From Myxococcales bacterium (lineage in GTDB: Bacteria > Myxococcota_A > Polyangia > Polyangiales > Polyangiaceae), in NCBI GenBank assembly GCA_004193285.1, contig SECP01000049.1, positions 1-64,000 of the forward strand: DNA of 64,000 nucleotides, written 5' to 3'. Positions 7,257-17,555 of the stretch are shown here, piece after piece. The first letter of the stretch is position 1. Every line of letters begins with the position of its first letter. Below the pieces are notes generated by a model that saw nothing but the letters and a program-made list of their open reading frames with translations, had not been told where the DNA came from and ran no database searches. The position numbers and the translations under genes were made by a program.

Positions 7257-9218
7257 CTAGGGTTCGCCCGTCTCCACGCACACCCTGCTACGTAGCAGCT
7301 GGGGCGAGACGCCGAGCTTCTCCAGCGCCCGCACGTGGCAGCACAGCTGGATTGGCTTGCCGGATCCATCCAAAACACGCTGCTTCATCAGGTACGGAAG
7401 CGGCGCGTAGTCGGTCTTCAGGTACGCGGTGGAGCGCTCCATGTAGGGCGTTCGGTCGCCGGAATCGTCGTCCGTGAACGAGCGCTCGAGCCAGCGTGAT
7501 GCCTGCTCGCACCGCAGCAGCTCCGGCTGAGCGGTGCCCGGCCGGTAATGAAAATACCAGCACTCGCGCCCCGGATACACACGGGAGGCCCGCGCCACCA
7601 TGTCCGCGCCGATGCGGGGCAAGGTGACGACCCGCGCCTCCGCATCGCGAAAGCGCTTGGGGAAAGCGTCGAACACCCAGCCCCGCGCGATGGACTCGCT
7701 CAGCCGCCGCTCGTAGATGACGAGCGCGGGCGCGCGCAGCTCAGCCAGCGCTCGGTCCGAGTCGCGATGAATCACGGTGATCAGGCGATCCAGACGGGCC
7801 CCCTGCTCGACGATCCAGCTCGCGCTGCCTAAAGCCAGCGCGCACACGAATGCGAGCGGCGCGCTCTGCGGAAAGCGCTCGAGCGCGCGCTCCGCGACGA
7901 CCCCCGCCATCAAAGCGAACGGCAGCACGAGCTCGTAGTGGTAGATGGAGCCCGTATCCGAGATCCCGGGTGAGTAATAAAAGAACTCGAAAGCGAGCAC
8001 CGCCCCGCCCACCCCGAGCCACACCCCGCCGCCATGAGCTCGTCTCCCGAGCCCGACCCAGGCCGCTACGATCGCGAGTGACCACGGGAGCCCGAGCAAC
8101 CAGGCGTTGCAGCGCACGGCTACGACGAGCAAGTTCTCCAGCGCGGTGCGGACGCCATGCTCGAAGGTGCTGGAGACCCAGACTTTGCCGAAGCCGTAGT
8201 GCTCCGCGCCGCACTGTAGGAACCAAGGGAGGCGCAGCGGGGAGCCGGTGAGCAGCCGGTTGTAGGCGAGCAGACCGAGCAGACCAGCGGCGCTGGCCAC
8301 GGTCAGAACCCCCAACCCGACGTAGCTTCGGCGACGCCATAGCCGCACCAAGAGCGCGCAGCCGACGACCGCGCCAATGGGAATCATCGATTGAGGGCGC
8401 GTCAACACCCCTGCCCCGAAGGACAGCCCCGCGAGCAGCGCGCCGCGCCACGCGCGCTCGCCGGCTGCGAGCTCGTAGCCGAGGCCCATGAGCACGACCC
8501 ACATCAAGCAGCTGGCGTGCGATAGACCAGTCGCCGAGGTGAAGTGAACCATCGGCGAGCACGCGAGCGCGATGGTGGAGAGCGCGGCCAGGCGCGGACC
8601 CGAGCTGAGGGTCAGGGCGCGGCGCCACGCAAGCAGCGTAACGAGCACGACCACGAGGTGTGAAATCGCGGGAATTCCCAGAAAAATTCCCGGAATTTGG
8701 AGGATCGGCTCACCTGGCAAGTACTTGATGGAGTAGCCGAGGCGCGTCGGGATCGTGAAGGTGTCGGCCGGATTCACGCCCAGCTCCGGCCCGGCTACGT
8801 GCCCCCGACGGAAGAAGCCTGCCTGCATGGCGTAGGCGAGCTCGTCGTCTACTATCGCGCGGCCGCGCAGCACGCCCAGCATGAGCGCCGCGGTGATGAG
8901 CACGCCCAGCGCGATTGCCCAGCGCGCGAGTCGCGACCAGCTGCGGGGCGCCGGAAGCGACACGTAGTGCTTCGCGCCCCAAAACAACAGCAGGAGGCCA
9001 GGACCCAGCAGCAACACGCGCCGTACGTGGCCCCAGAGCTGCTCGTAGGTGAAGCCCCGCATGGGGCTGTACGGCAGGGGCCCCGGCGTGAACGGCGCGT
9101 AAGCGAACTCGAACGCGCCGTGAGGCTCTTGCCATTGCCAAGCGAAGTACGACGCGACGCAGGCAAGCCCGACCGCGAGCGCACAAGGCGGAAGGAGCGA
9201 GCGGGCCGAATGCGCCAT
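7257..9218 (-). CDS. GT-C/GT39-like membrane glycosyltransferase
   Basis: A protein of 653 aa with roughly ten to twelve membrane helices. After the second helix group it has IVDDELAYAMQAG, the acidic loop expected in GT-C enzymes (PMT/ArnT type), and a later FTIPTRLGYSIKYLPGEP segment. The C-terminal 150 residues are soluble. The GT-C fold transfers sugars from polyprenyl-phosphate donors on the outer face of the inner membrane. The acceptor is unknown; the adjacent pilins are the obvious candidates. The ATG shares one base with the stop of the upstream FAD-enzyme gene (TGATG), which indicates coupled translation. Substrate assignment is inference; the membrane topology is plain from the sequence. 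Confidence 0.82.
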   Translation of the reverse strand: MAHSARSLLPPCALAVGLACVASYFAWQWQEPHGAFEFAYAPFTPGPLPYSPMRGFTYEQLWGHVRRVLLLGPGLLLLFWGAKHYVSLPAPRSWSRLARWAIALGVLITAALMLGVLRGRAIVDDELAYAMQAGFFRRGHVAGPELGVNPADTFTIPTRLGYSIKYLPGEPILQIPGIFLGIPAISHLVVVLVTLLAWRRALTLSSGPRLAALSTIALACSPMVHFTSATGLSHASCLMWVVLMGLGYELAAGERAWRGALLAGLSFGAGVLTRPQSMIPIGAVVGCALLVRLWRRRSYVGLGVLTVASAAGLLGLLAYNRLLTGSPLRLPWFLQCGAEHYGFGKVWVSSTFEHGVRTALENLLVVAVRCNAWLLGLPWSLAIVAAWVGLGRRAHGGGVWLGVGGAVLAFEFFYYSPGISDTGSIYHYELVLPFALMAGVVAERALERFPQSAPLAFVCALALGSASWIVEQGARLDRLITVIHRDSDRALAELRAPALVIYERRLSESIARGWVFDAFPKRFRDAEARVVTLPRIGADMVARASRVYPGRECWYFHYRPGTAQPELLRCEQASRWLERSFTDDDSGDRTPYMERSTAYLKTDYAPLPYLMKQRVLDGSGKPIQLCCHVRALEKLGVSPQLLRSRVCVETGEP

Positions 9219-10735
9219 CAGTCCTTGGGTGGCGGAAACGTCCGCCGAATCAAGCGGGGGATGAGGCGGCCGCCTTGGTGCTCGGCGTCCGCCCCCCGCT
9301 CACCCTCCTCGTGGTACTCGGCGTCCTGATTCACGCGCCAAAGGTCGTACTCCTCTTTGCCGGCCAAGATGTTCCGCACGCAGAGCATGGCGGTCATCAT
9401 CGAGTGATCTTGGTTGTTGTACTTGTGCATGCCGTTGCGGCCCACGACGTGCAGCCCTGGGTAGCGGCTCCGTAGCTCGGCCCGCACATCCGACACGTTC
9501 TTCGCGTACTCGAAGTCGTAGACCGGGTACGCCTTGGGCTGCCGCACGACCACCGCGTCGACCACGTCCGCCGGGTCGATGAGGCCGATGGTGCTCATCT
9601 CGCGCTTCGCGAGGCGCACGAGCTCGTCGTCGCTGCTCTCCCACAGGCCGTCGCCGACCTGGCAAAAGTACTCGCATCCGTACGAGGCGTACGCGGGGTC
9701 CGGCACCATCTCCGGTGACCAAGATTTGAAGTTTTGAATGCGCCCCACCTTCACGTCCTCGTCTTGGATGTACACCCAGTTATCGCGGAATTTGCCGCGT
9801 TCTTTGGCGATGAGCACGACGATGAGGAAGTCCCGGTAGCGAAGCCGACCCGCGGCCGCGCGCGCCCCTTCGCTCACCGAGGGCGTGAGCAGGCTCATGA
9901 GCTCCCGAAGCGGCGCGGTGCTGATGACGTGGTCGGCCTCCAGCACGTGCGTGTCCCCTTCTTCGCTAGACCGATGAGTGACGCGCCACACCCCCGTCGA
10001 CTCCACGCGCTCCAAACCGACCACGTGACGGCCCATGCGGAGCACACCGCCCAGCTCGCGCACGCGCTGGGCCGCGGCGTCCCACATCATGCCGGGGCCG
10101 AGCCGCGGGTAGCGGAACGTCTCAATCAGCGTTTTGGCGACCTTCCCCTTTTCGCCGCGGCCCTTCAGCGCCGATAAGAGCGCGCTGCTGAGTGAGAGCC
10201 CTTTGATGCGCTGAGCCGCCCAGTCTGCCGAGATCTCCCGGCAGCTCATGCCCCACACCTTCTCCGTGTAAGTCTTGAAGAAGATGCGAAACAAGCGGTC
10301 CCCGAACTGATTGGTCACCCAGTCTTGAAAGCTCTTGGGGTTTTCGACCGGGTCCAGGCGGGCGCGCGCGTAGGAAGCGACGCAGAGAGCCGCCTCTTGC
10401 GCGCCCAACTTGGCCAGCGCCTCCAGCGGCTTGAGCGGATACGAGAAGAACTTACGGCGATAGTAGATGCGGCTGCTACGAGGCCGCTCCAGCATGTCGT
10501 CCGGCAGCAGCTCCGACCACAGCTCCTCCACCTCCTTGGATTTGGAGAAGAAGCGGTGCCCGCCGATGTCGAACCGGTAGCCCTTGTATTTCGCGGTCCG
10601 CGAGATGCCCCCGACCTCCAACGCGTCGGCTTCGAAGACGGTGGTGGGCACGCCTTGCTTGGCGAGCAGGTATGCCGCGGTGAGGCCGGCGGGGCCTGCG
10701 CCGATGACGGCAACGCGAGGGAGAAGCTCGGGCAT
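9218..10735 (-). CDS. FAD-dependent oxidoreductase, UDP-galactopyranose-mutase/protoporphyrinogen-oxidase-like
   Basis: A protein of 505 aa. The N-terminus has a Rossmann dinucleotide motif VAVIGAGPAGLTAAYLLAKQG with the Glu of VFEAD 20 residues on. GGHRFFSK and SYPLKPLEAL follow, as in UGM-like amine-oxidase-fold enzymes found in sugar gene clusters. The C-terminal GRNGMHKYNNQDHSMMTAML is the FAD-contact region of that group. A real UGM would give UDP-galactofuranose, but this subgroup is broader and its reaction is mostly unknown. The last 35 residues are charged and disordered. It lies 35 bases after the regulator gene and overlaps the glycosyltransferase by one base, which suggests a joint role in making or modifying a glycan. 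Confidence 0.85.
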   Translation of the reverse strand: MPELLPRVAVIGAGPAGLTAAYLLAKQGVPTTVFEADALEVGGISRTAKYKGYRFDIGGHRFFSKSKEVEELWSELLPDDMLERPRSSRIYYRRKFFSYPLKPLEALAKLGAQEAALCVASYARARLDPVENPKSFQDWVTNQFGDRLFRIFFKTYTEKVWGMSCREISADWAAQRIKGLSLSSALLSALKGRGEKGKVAKTLIETFRYPRLGPGMMWDAAAQRVRELGGVLRMGRHVVGLERVESTGVWRVTHRSSEEGDTHVLEADHVISTAPLRELMSLLTPSVSEGARAAAGRLRYRDFLIVVLIAKERGKFRDNWVYIQDEDVKVGRIQNFKSWSPEMVPDPAYASYGCEYFCQVGDGLWESSDDELVRLAKREMSTIGLIDPADVVDAVVVRQPKAYPVYDFEYAKNVSDVRAELRSRYPGLHVVGRNGMHKYNNQDHSMMTAMLCVRNILAGKEEYDLWRVNQDAEYHEEGERGADAEHQGGRLIPRLIRRTFPPPKD

Positions 10736-10770
10736 GGCCCCGAAACTAGCTCAGCCGCGAGCGCTTTCGC

Positions 10771-12204
<1,434 letters not shown>

Positions 12205-12297
12205 GACAAGAATGTCAGGGTAGTGCGGGTTCGGCCGCGCCTGCTAGGCTTTTGAAGCCGCGCTCCCTTATCGCTCGGCGTTCGGCGCTTTCCTTCG

Positions 12298-13956
12298 ATG
12301 CGTGTCCTTCTCCCCTTCGCGCTTTCTGCCGTAGGCCTCCTCGGCCTGGCTTGCTCGTCCGCCAACGACGAGCCGGGCGGCACCTCAGGGTCTGCCGGCA
12401 CCGCCACGGTGGGCAGCGGCGGCAGCGCCGGCGACAGCGCCGTTCCCCGAAAGCTGGAGATTCAGGATCTCGGCGTCATCGAGGCGCGCGCCGCGATCGA
12501 CTTTACCGTTCGGGCCCAGCCCCCCGGCGTTTACAAGGTGCAGCTCTCGCTACCGAGCACCAAGGGGGATCCGCTCGACGCAGTGCTGGACCGCTCGGAG
12601 GTGGAGACGGACGCGGATGGCCTCGCGCACGCGCAGCTCACCACCCCCAGCTCGCCGACCACCTTCGCGCTGCGCGCCAGCGTCGGCTCGGTGGTCGCCA
12701 CGCAGACGCTGATCCTGGAAGACGGCGGCGTCGCAACGGTGCAAGTCGAACCACGACGGCCGAATCTGAGCGCGCTACGCGACATCACGACCTGGATCGC
12801 CAGCGCCCACGCCGACAAAACTTGCGCGGAGCTGCCGGGCATCCCGCCGGAGGACGGTCCCTTCCCGGCCCCCGTCGCCGGCAAGACCGACGCGCCCATC
12901 ATTCCGAGCGTGCCCGCCGGCAAGCGGCTGGCCATCACCTTGCGCTCCGGCCACTTCATCGGGGGATGCACGACGGTCGAGTCCCTGCCTCCGGGCCCGG
13001 TCACGAGCCCCCAAGTCGTGGTGGTGTCTTTGCTGAACCGGCCTATCGATCTCTCGGCCTCGTACCTGACGCTCTCGTTCGGGCTCGATGACGCGGGCGG
13101 AGGATGGCAATCCTTGCTCACGGAGGCGGGCGAGCGCGCGCAGAGCGCTCTGCTCGGCTCGAGCGCGGACGACGTCGACGCGATCCTCGACGCCATGCGC
13201 GAGGCCAGTGGGGACTCACGTCAGGCCTTCGAGAACGCGCGCACGGCCGAGCTGTGGGACGACGCGCTGAGGGCCCGCTGGGGCGCCGGCGCCGCGACGA
13301 AGGTGCGAGATCTGCTCGGCTCGTGGCTAGTCGCGGGCCGCGCGCGATTCGCGGCGGCGGAGCCGACGTTTCGCGGCTCGCTCTCGCCGTTGCCGCAGTC
13401 GACCACGAGCGACGCCAGCGCCGCACGTCTGGAGCTATCGACGGTGGCGTCGGTGAGCGCGGCGACGGCCGGCTTCGCGCAAAGCGCTCAAGTCTCTTGG
13501 AGCGCCAGCCCGGACGACACGGTCGCGCTCGCCACCGATTTGTACTTCGTGCGCTCACGGCTGGCGACCGCGCTGGCAGAAGGCGCCGCGCTCGACGCGT
13601 CTCCGAGCGCAGCGAACGCTGCCAGCGCGCTCGCGGAGGCGCTGGATTGCTCGGGCATCGCGGTGGGCCTGGCCCAGGCAGGGGTCGACACCGCGGTCGG
13701 CTATGGCACCTGCACCGCGGACTGCTTGGCCGAGCTTTGCGAAGGAGCGCTGACCGCGCTGTGGAGCCGAGCCGGGGATGCAGAAGGGCTCACGCCGACC
13801 CGGCTCAGCTTCACTGCCACCGGCAAGGCGTACGTCGGCGACGACGCGGAGATCGCGGGCCTGACCGGCGCGTGGATTGGCGAGCTCGAGGGAGGTGGAA
13901 CCAAGGTAGCCACGCGCGGCCCGGTCACCGCCGCCACGCCCCTCCCCGTGAAGTAA
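12298..13956 (+). CDS. Predicted lipoprotein of unknown function
   Basis: A protein of 552 aa. The N-terminus (MRVLLPFALSAVGLLGLAC) is a signal peptide ending in a lipobox-like site with Cys19. A Gly/Ser/Thr-rich linker (about 22-48) follows. An Ig-like beta module (about 50-150) then precedes a long alpha-helical, Ala-rich region with Cys pairs near residues 450-480. No known family is recognised. It is divergent from the regulator gene, with 93 bases between the starts, and convergent with the MglA-like gene. It is likely an outer- or inner-membrane-anchored periplasmic protein. Confidence 0.8.
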   Translation: MRVLLPFALSAVGLLGLACSSANDEPGGTSGSAGTATVGSGGSAGDSAVPRKLEIQDLGVIEARAAIDFTVRAQPPGVYKVQLSLPSTKGDPLDAVLDRSEVETDADGLAHAQLTTPSSPTTFALRASVGSVVATQTLILEDGGVATVQVEPRRPNLSALRDITTWIASAHADKTCAELPGIPPEDGPFPAPVAGKTDAPIIPSVPAGKRLAITLRSGHFIGGCTTVESLPPGPVTSPQVVVVSLLNRPIDLSASYLTLSFGLDDAGGGWQSLLTEAGERAQSALLGSSADDVDAILDAMREASGDSRQAFENARTAELWDDALRARWGAGAATKVRDLLGSWLVAGRARFAAAEPTFRGSLSPLPQSTTSDASAARLELSTVASVSAATAGFAQSAQVSWSASPDDTVALATDLYFVRSRLATALAEGAALDASPSAANAASALAEALDCSGIAVGLAQAGVDTAVGYGTCTADCLAELCEGALTALWSRAGDAEGLTPTRLSFTATGKAYVGDDAEIAGLTGAWIGELEGGGTKVATRGPVTAATPLPVK

Positions 13957-13961
13957 CGGGG
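13944..13961 (+). terminator. Small convergent hairpin
   Basis: A 6-bp stem (CCCCGT / ACGGGG) has the lipoprotein stop codon across its loop and right arm, and lies just before the end of the opposing gene. There is no T-tract; it is at most a weak bidirectional terminator. Confidence 0.25.
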
Positions 13962-13963
13962 TG

Positions 13964-15262
13964 TCAGCTCGCGTCCCGCAGGGCGCGCCGAAGATCCAAA
14001 ACGAACGCGTAGGCCCAGAGCCCCGCCTCCACCGACACGAGCGTGCCGGCTCGAGCCTCACGCACCAGGCTCCGAAACTTGAGGTAGCGCCGCGGCTCCA
14101 CTCCGAGGAGCAGCGCCACCAGCGCGGGGTCGCGAGGAGCGTCGTGCGCGGAGCCCGCGAGCGCGGCGCCGCTGGCGAGAGAGCGCGTGACGAGCTGATC
14201 CATCGCCGAAAGCGCGGCCGCGGGATCTCCGAGAGAGAGCGCGCTCTCCACCACCTGCACGACGCCCTGCTCGGAGCCGGAGAAAAGCGGAGCAAAGCTG
14301 AACGAGCCGCCCGCGGCCGACGCGGCCACGGGTCGTTTGGGCGAAGGACGCACCGCCGCCTCAGCCGCGGTGCCGCCGTCCCGCTGCGCGGGCAGCGTGA
14401 TGTTGGCGACCGGCAGCGGCGGTGGCGAGGGCATCACCAACTCGGGCCGCGGCTCCGTGGGGAGCTCGTCTTGCTCACCCGTCACCGCCCGCGCCGCCGC
14501 CTCGCCCACGTCCGCCTCGGGCAGGTCCGACAAGCGTAGCCCGCTGGGGGCCCGGATCGCAGGCGCGCGAGCTGGAAGTGCGGGCGAGGACGGAGCGTTC
14601 TCCGCGCGGCGCAGCGCCTCCACCAGGCCTCCCTCCGGCAGCTCCAGCGATGCGCGCTCCAGGTGACGTGACTCCGGCACGCGCCGGTCGAAGTCATCCA
14701 TCACCGCCCGCGTGACCGCCTCGAGCGCTTCGTAGACGCCCTCTCCGCTCGTGGCGGTGGTCGCGAAGGAGGGCGCGGCGTGGCGGTTGAGCGCGCGCTC
14801 GAGCTCGTCTATCGGCGTGACGTCGTAGAGGTCACGTTTGTTGTACTGCACGACGTGAGGCACCTCGCTCAGCGATTTACCGTGAGCGTGGAGGTTGTCT
14901 TTCAGGTTCTCCAGCGTCTCCAGGTTGGCGTCTTCCCTCGCCCGCTGTGAGTCGAACACCATGACGATGCCGTCTGCGCCCGTGAGCACCAGCTTGCGCG
15001 TCGCGTTGTAGTGCACCTGACCGGGCACGGTGAAGAGCTGCAGCCGCACTCCCATGCCCCGAACGTGGGGCACGCGGATGGGCAAAAAATCGAAGTAGAG
15101 CGTGCGGTCTACCGGCGTGGCGAGACTCACCATTTTACCGCGATGCTCGGGCTTCGCGGTGGCGTGGATGTGCTGCAGCGTGGTCGTCTTTCCGCCGAGC
15201 CCCGGTCCGTAATAAACGACCTTGAAGACGAGCTCCCGCGCGAGCGGATTGACGACCGGCAT
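13964..15262 (-). CDS. MglA-like Ras-superfamily GTPase with long C-terminal extension
   Basis: A protein of 432 aa. Residues 1-195 match the MglA polarity GTPase: ELVFKVVYYGPGLGGKTTTLQ (P-loop 19-27), RTLYFDFLP, LFTVPGQVHYN and VVQYNKRDL (base specificity). The start at 15262 gives an N-terminus of the same length as MglA; the frame upstream overlaps the rhomboid gene. Unlike MglA, a further 230 residues follow. They include an Ala/Pro-rich linker and a C-terminal helical part that resembles no domain I can name. MglA sets the leading pole for gliding and pilus motility; extended paralogues such as SofG act in polar localisation of motility proteins. Which role applies here is not decidable. 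It follows the rhomboid gene by 35 bases in one transcript. Confidence 0.88.
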   Translation of the reverse strand: MPVVNPLARELVFKVVYYGPGLGGKTTTLQHIHATAKPEHRGKMVSLATPVDRTLYFDFLPIRVPHVRGMGVRLQLFTVPGQVHYNATRKLVLTGADGIVMVFDSQRAREDANLETLENLKDNLHAHGKSLSEVPHVVQYNKRDLYDVTPIDELERALNRHAAPSFATTATSGEGVYEALEAVTRAVMDDFDRRVPESRHLERASLELPEGGLVEALRRAENAPSSPALPARAPAIRAPSGLRLSDLPEADVGEAAARAVTGEQDELPTEPRPELVMPSPPPLPVANITLPAQRDGGTAAEAAVRPSPKRPVAASAAGGSFSFAPLFSGSEQGVVQVVESALSLGDPAAALSAMDQLVTRSLASGAALAGSAHDAPRDPALVALLLGVEPRRYLKFRSLVREARAGTLVSVEAGLWAYAFVLDLRRALRDAS

Positions 15263-15297
15263 GAGGGCGAAGCGAGAGCCTACCCCGATCGGCGCGG

Positions 15298-16170
15298 CTA
15301 GGGCTGGACTTCTTCGCCGCGCGCGATTTCGAGCGCGCGCGCCTGCTTCCAAACGGGGGAACGGGCCGAAAGAACGAGTGAGCCGACGCTAGCGAGCACG
15401 CAAATGGCGGCGAGGATGCGCAGCGGCACTGCGCGCAGCTCGGGGCGCTTTTCCCACTCGAACAAGCGCGCCAAGAGCACGCCCACGAAGAACCCGCCCA
15501 GGTGCGCGGCCGTATTCATAGCTGGCATGGCAAAGTGCCAGATGAGCGCGCCGAGCAGGTAATTGACCAACTGGCGCTTCCAGGCCGGATCGCGCGTGCC
15601 CCACATTCGGCCGATTTCCGCCCCTAATAAGCCAAAAAGAGCGCCGCTCGCGCCCGCGGTGGGCGGGGAGGAGCCGTAAAGGCGCTCGTACCACCACTGG
15701 CTCACGGCGAAGCCCAGCACACCCGTGATGGTGAAGAGCACCAAGAACCGAGCCGTGCCGTAGCGGCGCTCCACCTCGCGCCCCAGGCCAACCAGACCGA
15801 ACAGGTTCATCGCAATGTGGAAGAGCCCCAGGTGTAGGAAAACAGCGGACAGCAGCCGCCACGGCTCGGCGTAAACCAGATCCGCGAACAGCACCCCGAA
15901 GCGCAGGAGGCTGCTGAGCTTGAAGCTGCCGGCCACGGAGAGCTCCAAGCGAAACGGACCGTCCGAGACCATGAGCAACGCGTAGACGACGAGGCAGATC
16001 AGCGCGACGAGCTTCGTTCCCGGCGCGCCGTCCGCGGAGAAGTCGCCCCAAAAGCCACCCAGCGACGCCTGCACCGGGCCGGGGAAGCGCTTCTTGCAGT
16101 AGAAACAGCTGCTGTCCTCGACAGAGTTGAGCTTGCCGCAGTTCGGACAGACGCGAGAGCCGGAAGCCAT
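15298..16170 (-). CDS. Rhomboid intramembrane serine protease with N-terminal zinc ribbon
   Basis: A protein of 290 aa from the ATG at 16170 (the frame continues to 16215 but adds only an Ala/Arg-rich tail). Residues 8-25 form a CxxC...CxxC zinc ribbon. The rhomboid core follows with WRLLSAVFLHLGLFHIAMN (L1 loop and helix 2), the catalytic Ser in GASGALFG (Ser175) and the catalytic His in AAHLGG (His223), so the Ser-His dyad is complete. Six membrane helices are expected. Rhomboids cut membrane-anchored substrates within the bilayer. The zinc ribbon is a common addition in large-genome delta-type bacteria and probably binds a partner. It lies upstream of, and probably in one operon with, the MglA-like GTPase. 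Confidence 0.92.
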   Translation of the reverse strand: MASGSRVCPNCGKLNSVEDSSCFYCKKRFPGPVQASLGGFWGDFSADGAPGTKLVALICLVVYALLMVSDGPFRLELSVAGSFKLSSLLRFGVLFADLVYAEPWRLLSAVFLHLGLFHIAMNLFGLVGLGREVERRYGTARFLVLFTITGVLGFAVSQWWYERLYGSSPPTAGASGALFGLLGAEIGRMWGTRDPAWKRQLVNYLLGALIWHFAMPAMNTAAHLGGFFVGVLLARLFEWEKRPELRAVPLRILAAICVLASVGSLVLSARSPVWKQARALEIARGEEVQP

Positions 16171-16342
16171 GTGCCGCCCGGGTAGCCTGGCGCTCGCCGC
16201 GGCGCAAATAGCCAAGCGCTGCGTGTAAGCGCCCGCCGCGCGCCGGCGTTACGACGCAGTGCTGGCCCACGCCGCGACCTGCCGCGACCTCTCGCGTCGT
16301 TTCCTGCCTCTTCAGGCCGATCCTGGTAGAAGGCATGGTTTC

Positions 16343-16966
16343 GTGTCAGCCGATGGGCCCAATCGACCGCAACCGAGCGGGTTTCCAGACAGCGCGTTCC
16401 TCGCCGAAGAACAGGCTTTGTGCGAGCGGGCTCGGGAGGGCGACCGGGTCGCGCTGGGACAGGTGCTTCGCCGACACGGTCCGCGGCTGTACCGCTCCGT
16501 GCTGCTACCCCGCCTCGGCTCCGTGGCGGCTGCGGAGGACGCGCTGGGCGTGACGTACTTGAAGGCGGTCGAGCGCTTCGAGCAATTTCGGTGGCAAGCG
16601 GTCGGCATTTACCCGTGGCTGCGCGTCGTGGCGCTGAACGTTGCCATCGACCACTTGCGCCGCAGCAAGCGCGAGGCCTTTTTCCAGCCCGAGGATCTGG
16701 AGCGCGAGCTCGACGGCACGGTGGCGCTCGAGCGAACGGCGAGCGAAAGCGAGGCCGCCGATCTCGCCTTGGCGCGCCAGCGCGTCCTCGAGGTCCTCGG
16801 GCGCATCCACCCTCGCTACGCCCAGGCTCTCACGCTCCGGATCTTGGAGGAGCGTCCTCGCGACGCCTGCGCCGCCGCGCTGAACGTGTCTCCGGCCACG
16901 TTCGACGTCGTGCTGCACCGCGCAGTGGCTGCGCTAAAGAAGGAGCTCGCCCGTGAGCCAAGCTGA
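16343..16966 (+). CDS. ECF-type RNA polymerase sigma factor
   Basis: A protein of 207 aa from the GTG at 16343, preceded by AGAAGG at 9 bases. A GTG at 16259 would add 28 residues with no family match. Region 2 (about 30-105) includes the helix with AAEDALGVTYLKAVERFEQF and WLRVVALNVAIDHLRR. Region 4 (about 145-200) has RYAQALTLRILEERPRDACAAALNVSPATFDVVLHRAVAALKK. The spacing is that of a group 4 sigma factor. The 3' end overlaps the next gene, a likely anti-sigma factor, by 14 bases, the standard arrangement for negative control. The target promoter class is unknown. Confidence 0.9.
   Translation: MSADGPNRPQPSGFPDSAFLAEEQALCERAREGDRVALGQVLRRHGPRLYRSVLLPRLGSVAAAEDALGVTYLKAVERFEQFRWQAVGIYPWLRVVALNVAIDHLRRSKREAFFQPEDLERELDGTVALERTASESEAADLALARQRVLEVLGRIHPRYAQALTLRILEERPRDACAAALNVSPATFDVVLHRAVAALKKELAREPS
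16940..16945 (+). promoter_or_regulatory. Ribosome site AAGGAG fixing the GTG start of the anti-sigma gene
   Basis: AAGGAG lies 7 bases before the GTG at 16953 and inside the sigma-factor gene. It supports the 14-base overlap and coupled translation. Confidence 0.7.
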
Positions 16967-17555
16967 CGACCAGGAGCCGTTCTTGCTGCCCGAGGAGGAG
17001 GCCGAGGTGCTGGCCCTGCTTCAGGCCGCAGTCCGCCCGAGCGAGCTCGATCCGAAGGTGCACGAGCTGCTCCTGGCGGTGGCGCTCGAGGACCCACTCG
17101 CGCCGCCCAGCGAAGCGGAGCTCGTCGAATCGGCCCGGCTGCGCGACGCGCTCGCCGACGGCCGCCCCCACCCCGACGCCGGTTTGCTGAGCGCGCTCGG
17201 CGCGCCGTTCGGGACCGCAATCGATGGCGACGCCGTGGATCGCGCGCTCGCGGCGGCCTCTGCGACCCCGCCGGCTGCGGAGGCTCCGCGTCGGAGCGTG
17301 GTGTACGTCCTGTTCGGCGGCGCCAGCGCGGCGCTCGCGGCGGCGGCCGCGGTCGCGCTGCTCTTCGCGGCGCCGAAGCCCGAGCCGTCCGCCGCGACAC
17401 CGACCGCGCCGCAATGGGTGCGGCCGCGCAGCACCGAAGAGCTCTTCGACGAGCGCTTCGAGACGAGCGGCACGACCGCGCGGATGGATCGCATCGCGAG
17501 CGCCCGGGGCCGTGACCTGCGTGACAACCGCTACGCCGCGTGGGGGCTGAGGTGA
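16953..17555 (+). CDS. Putative membrane anti-sigma factor
   Basis: A protein of 200 aa. The N-terminal half is acidic and helical (about 1-100), suited to bind the sigma factor. A single membrane helix follows (about 113-133, VVYVLFGGASAALAAAAAVALLF), then a short outside tail with RDLRDNRYAAWGLR at the end. The HxxxCxxC motif of zinc anti-sigma factors is absent. The function is inferred from position, topology and coupling to the sigma gene rather than from a clear domain match. The stop overlaps the next GTG by 4 bases (GTGA). Confidence 0.7.
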   Translation: MSQADDQEPFLLPEEEAEVLALLQAAVRPSELDPKVHELLLAVALEDPLAPPSEAELVESARLRDALADGRPHPDAGLLSALGAPFGTAIDGDAVDRALAAASATPPAAEAPRRSVVYVLFGGASAALAAAAAVALLFAAPKPEPSAATPTAPQWVRPRSTEELFDERFETSGTTARMDRIASARGRDLRDNRYAAWGLR

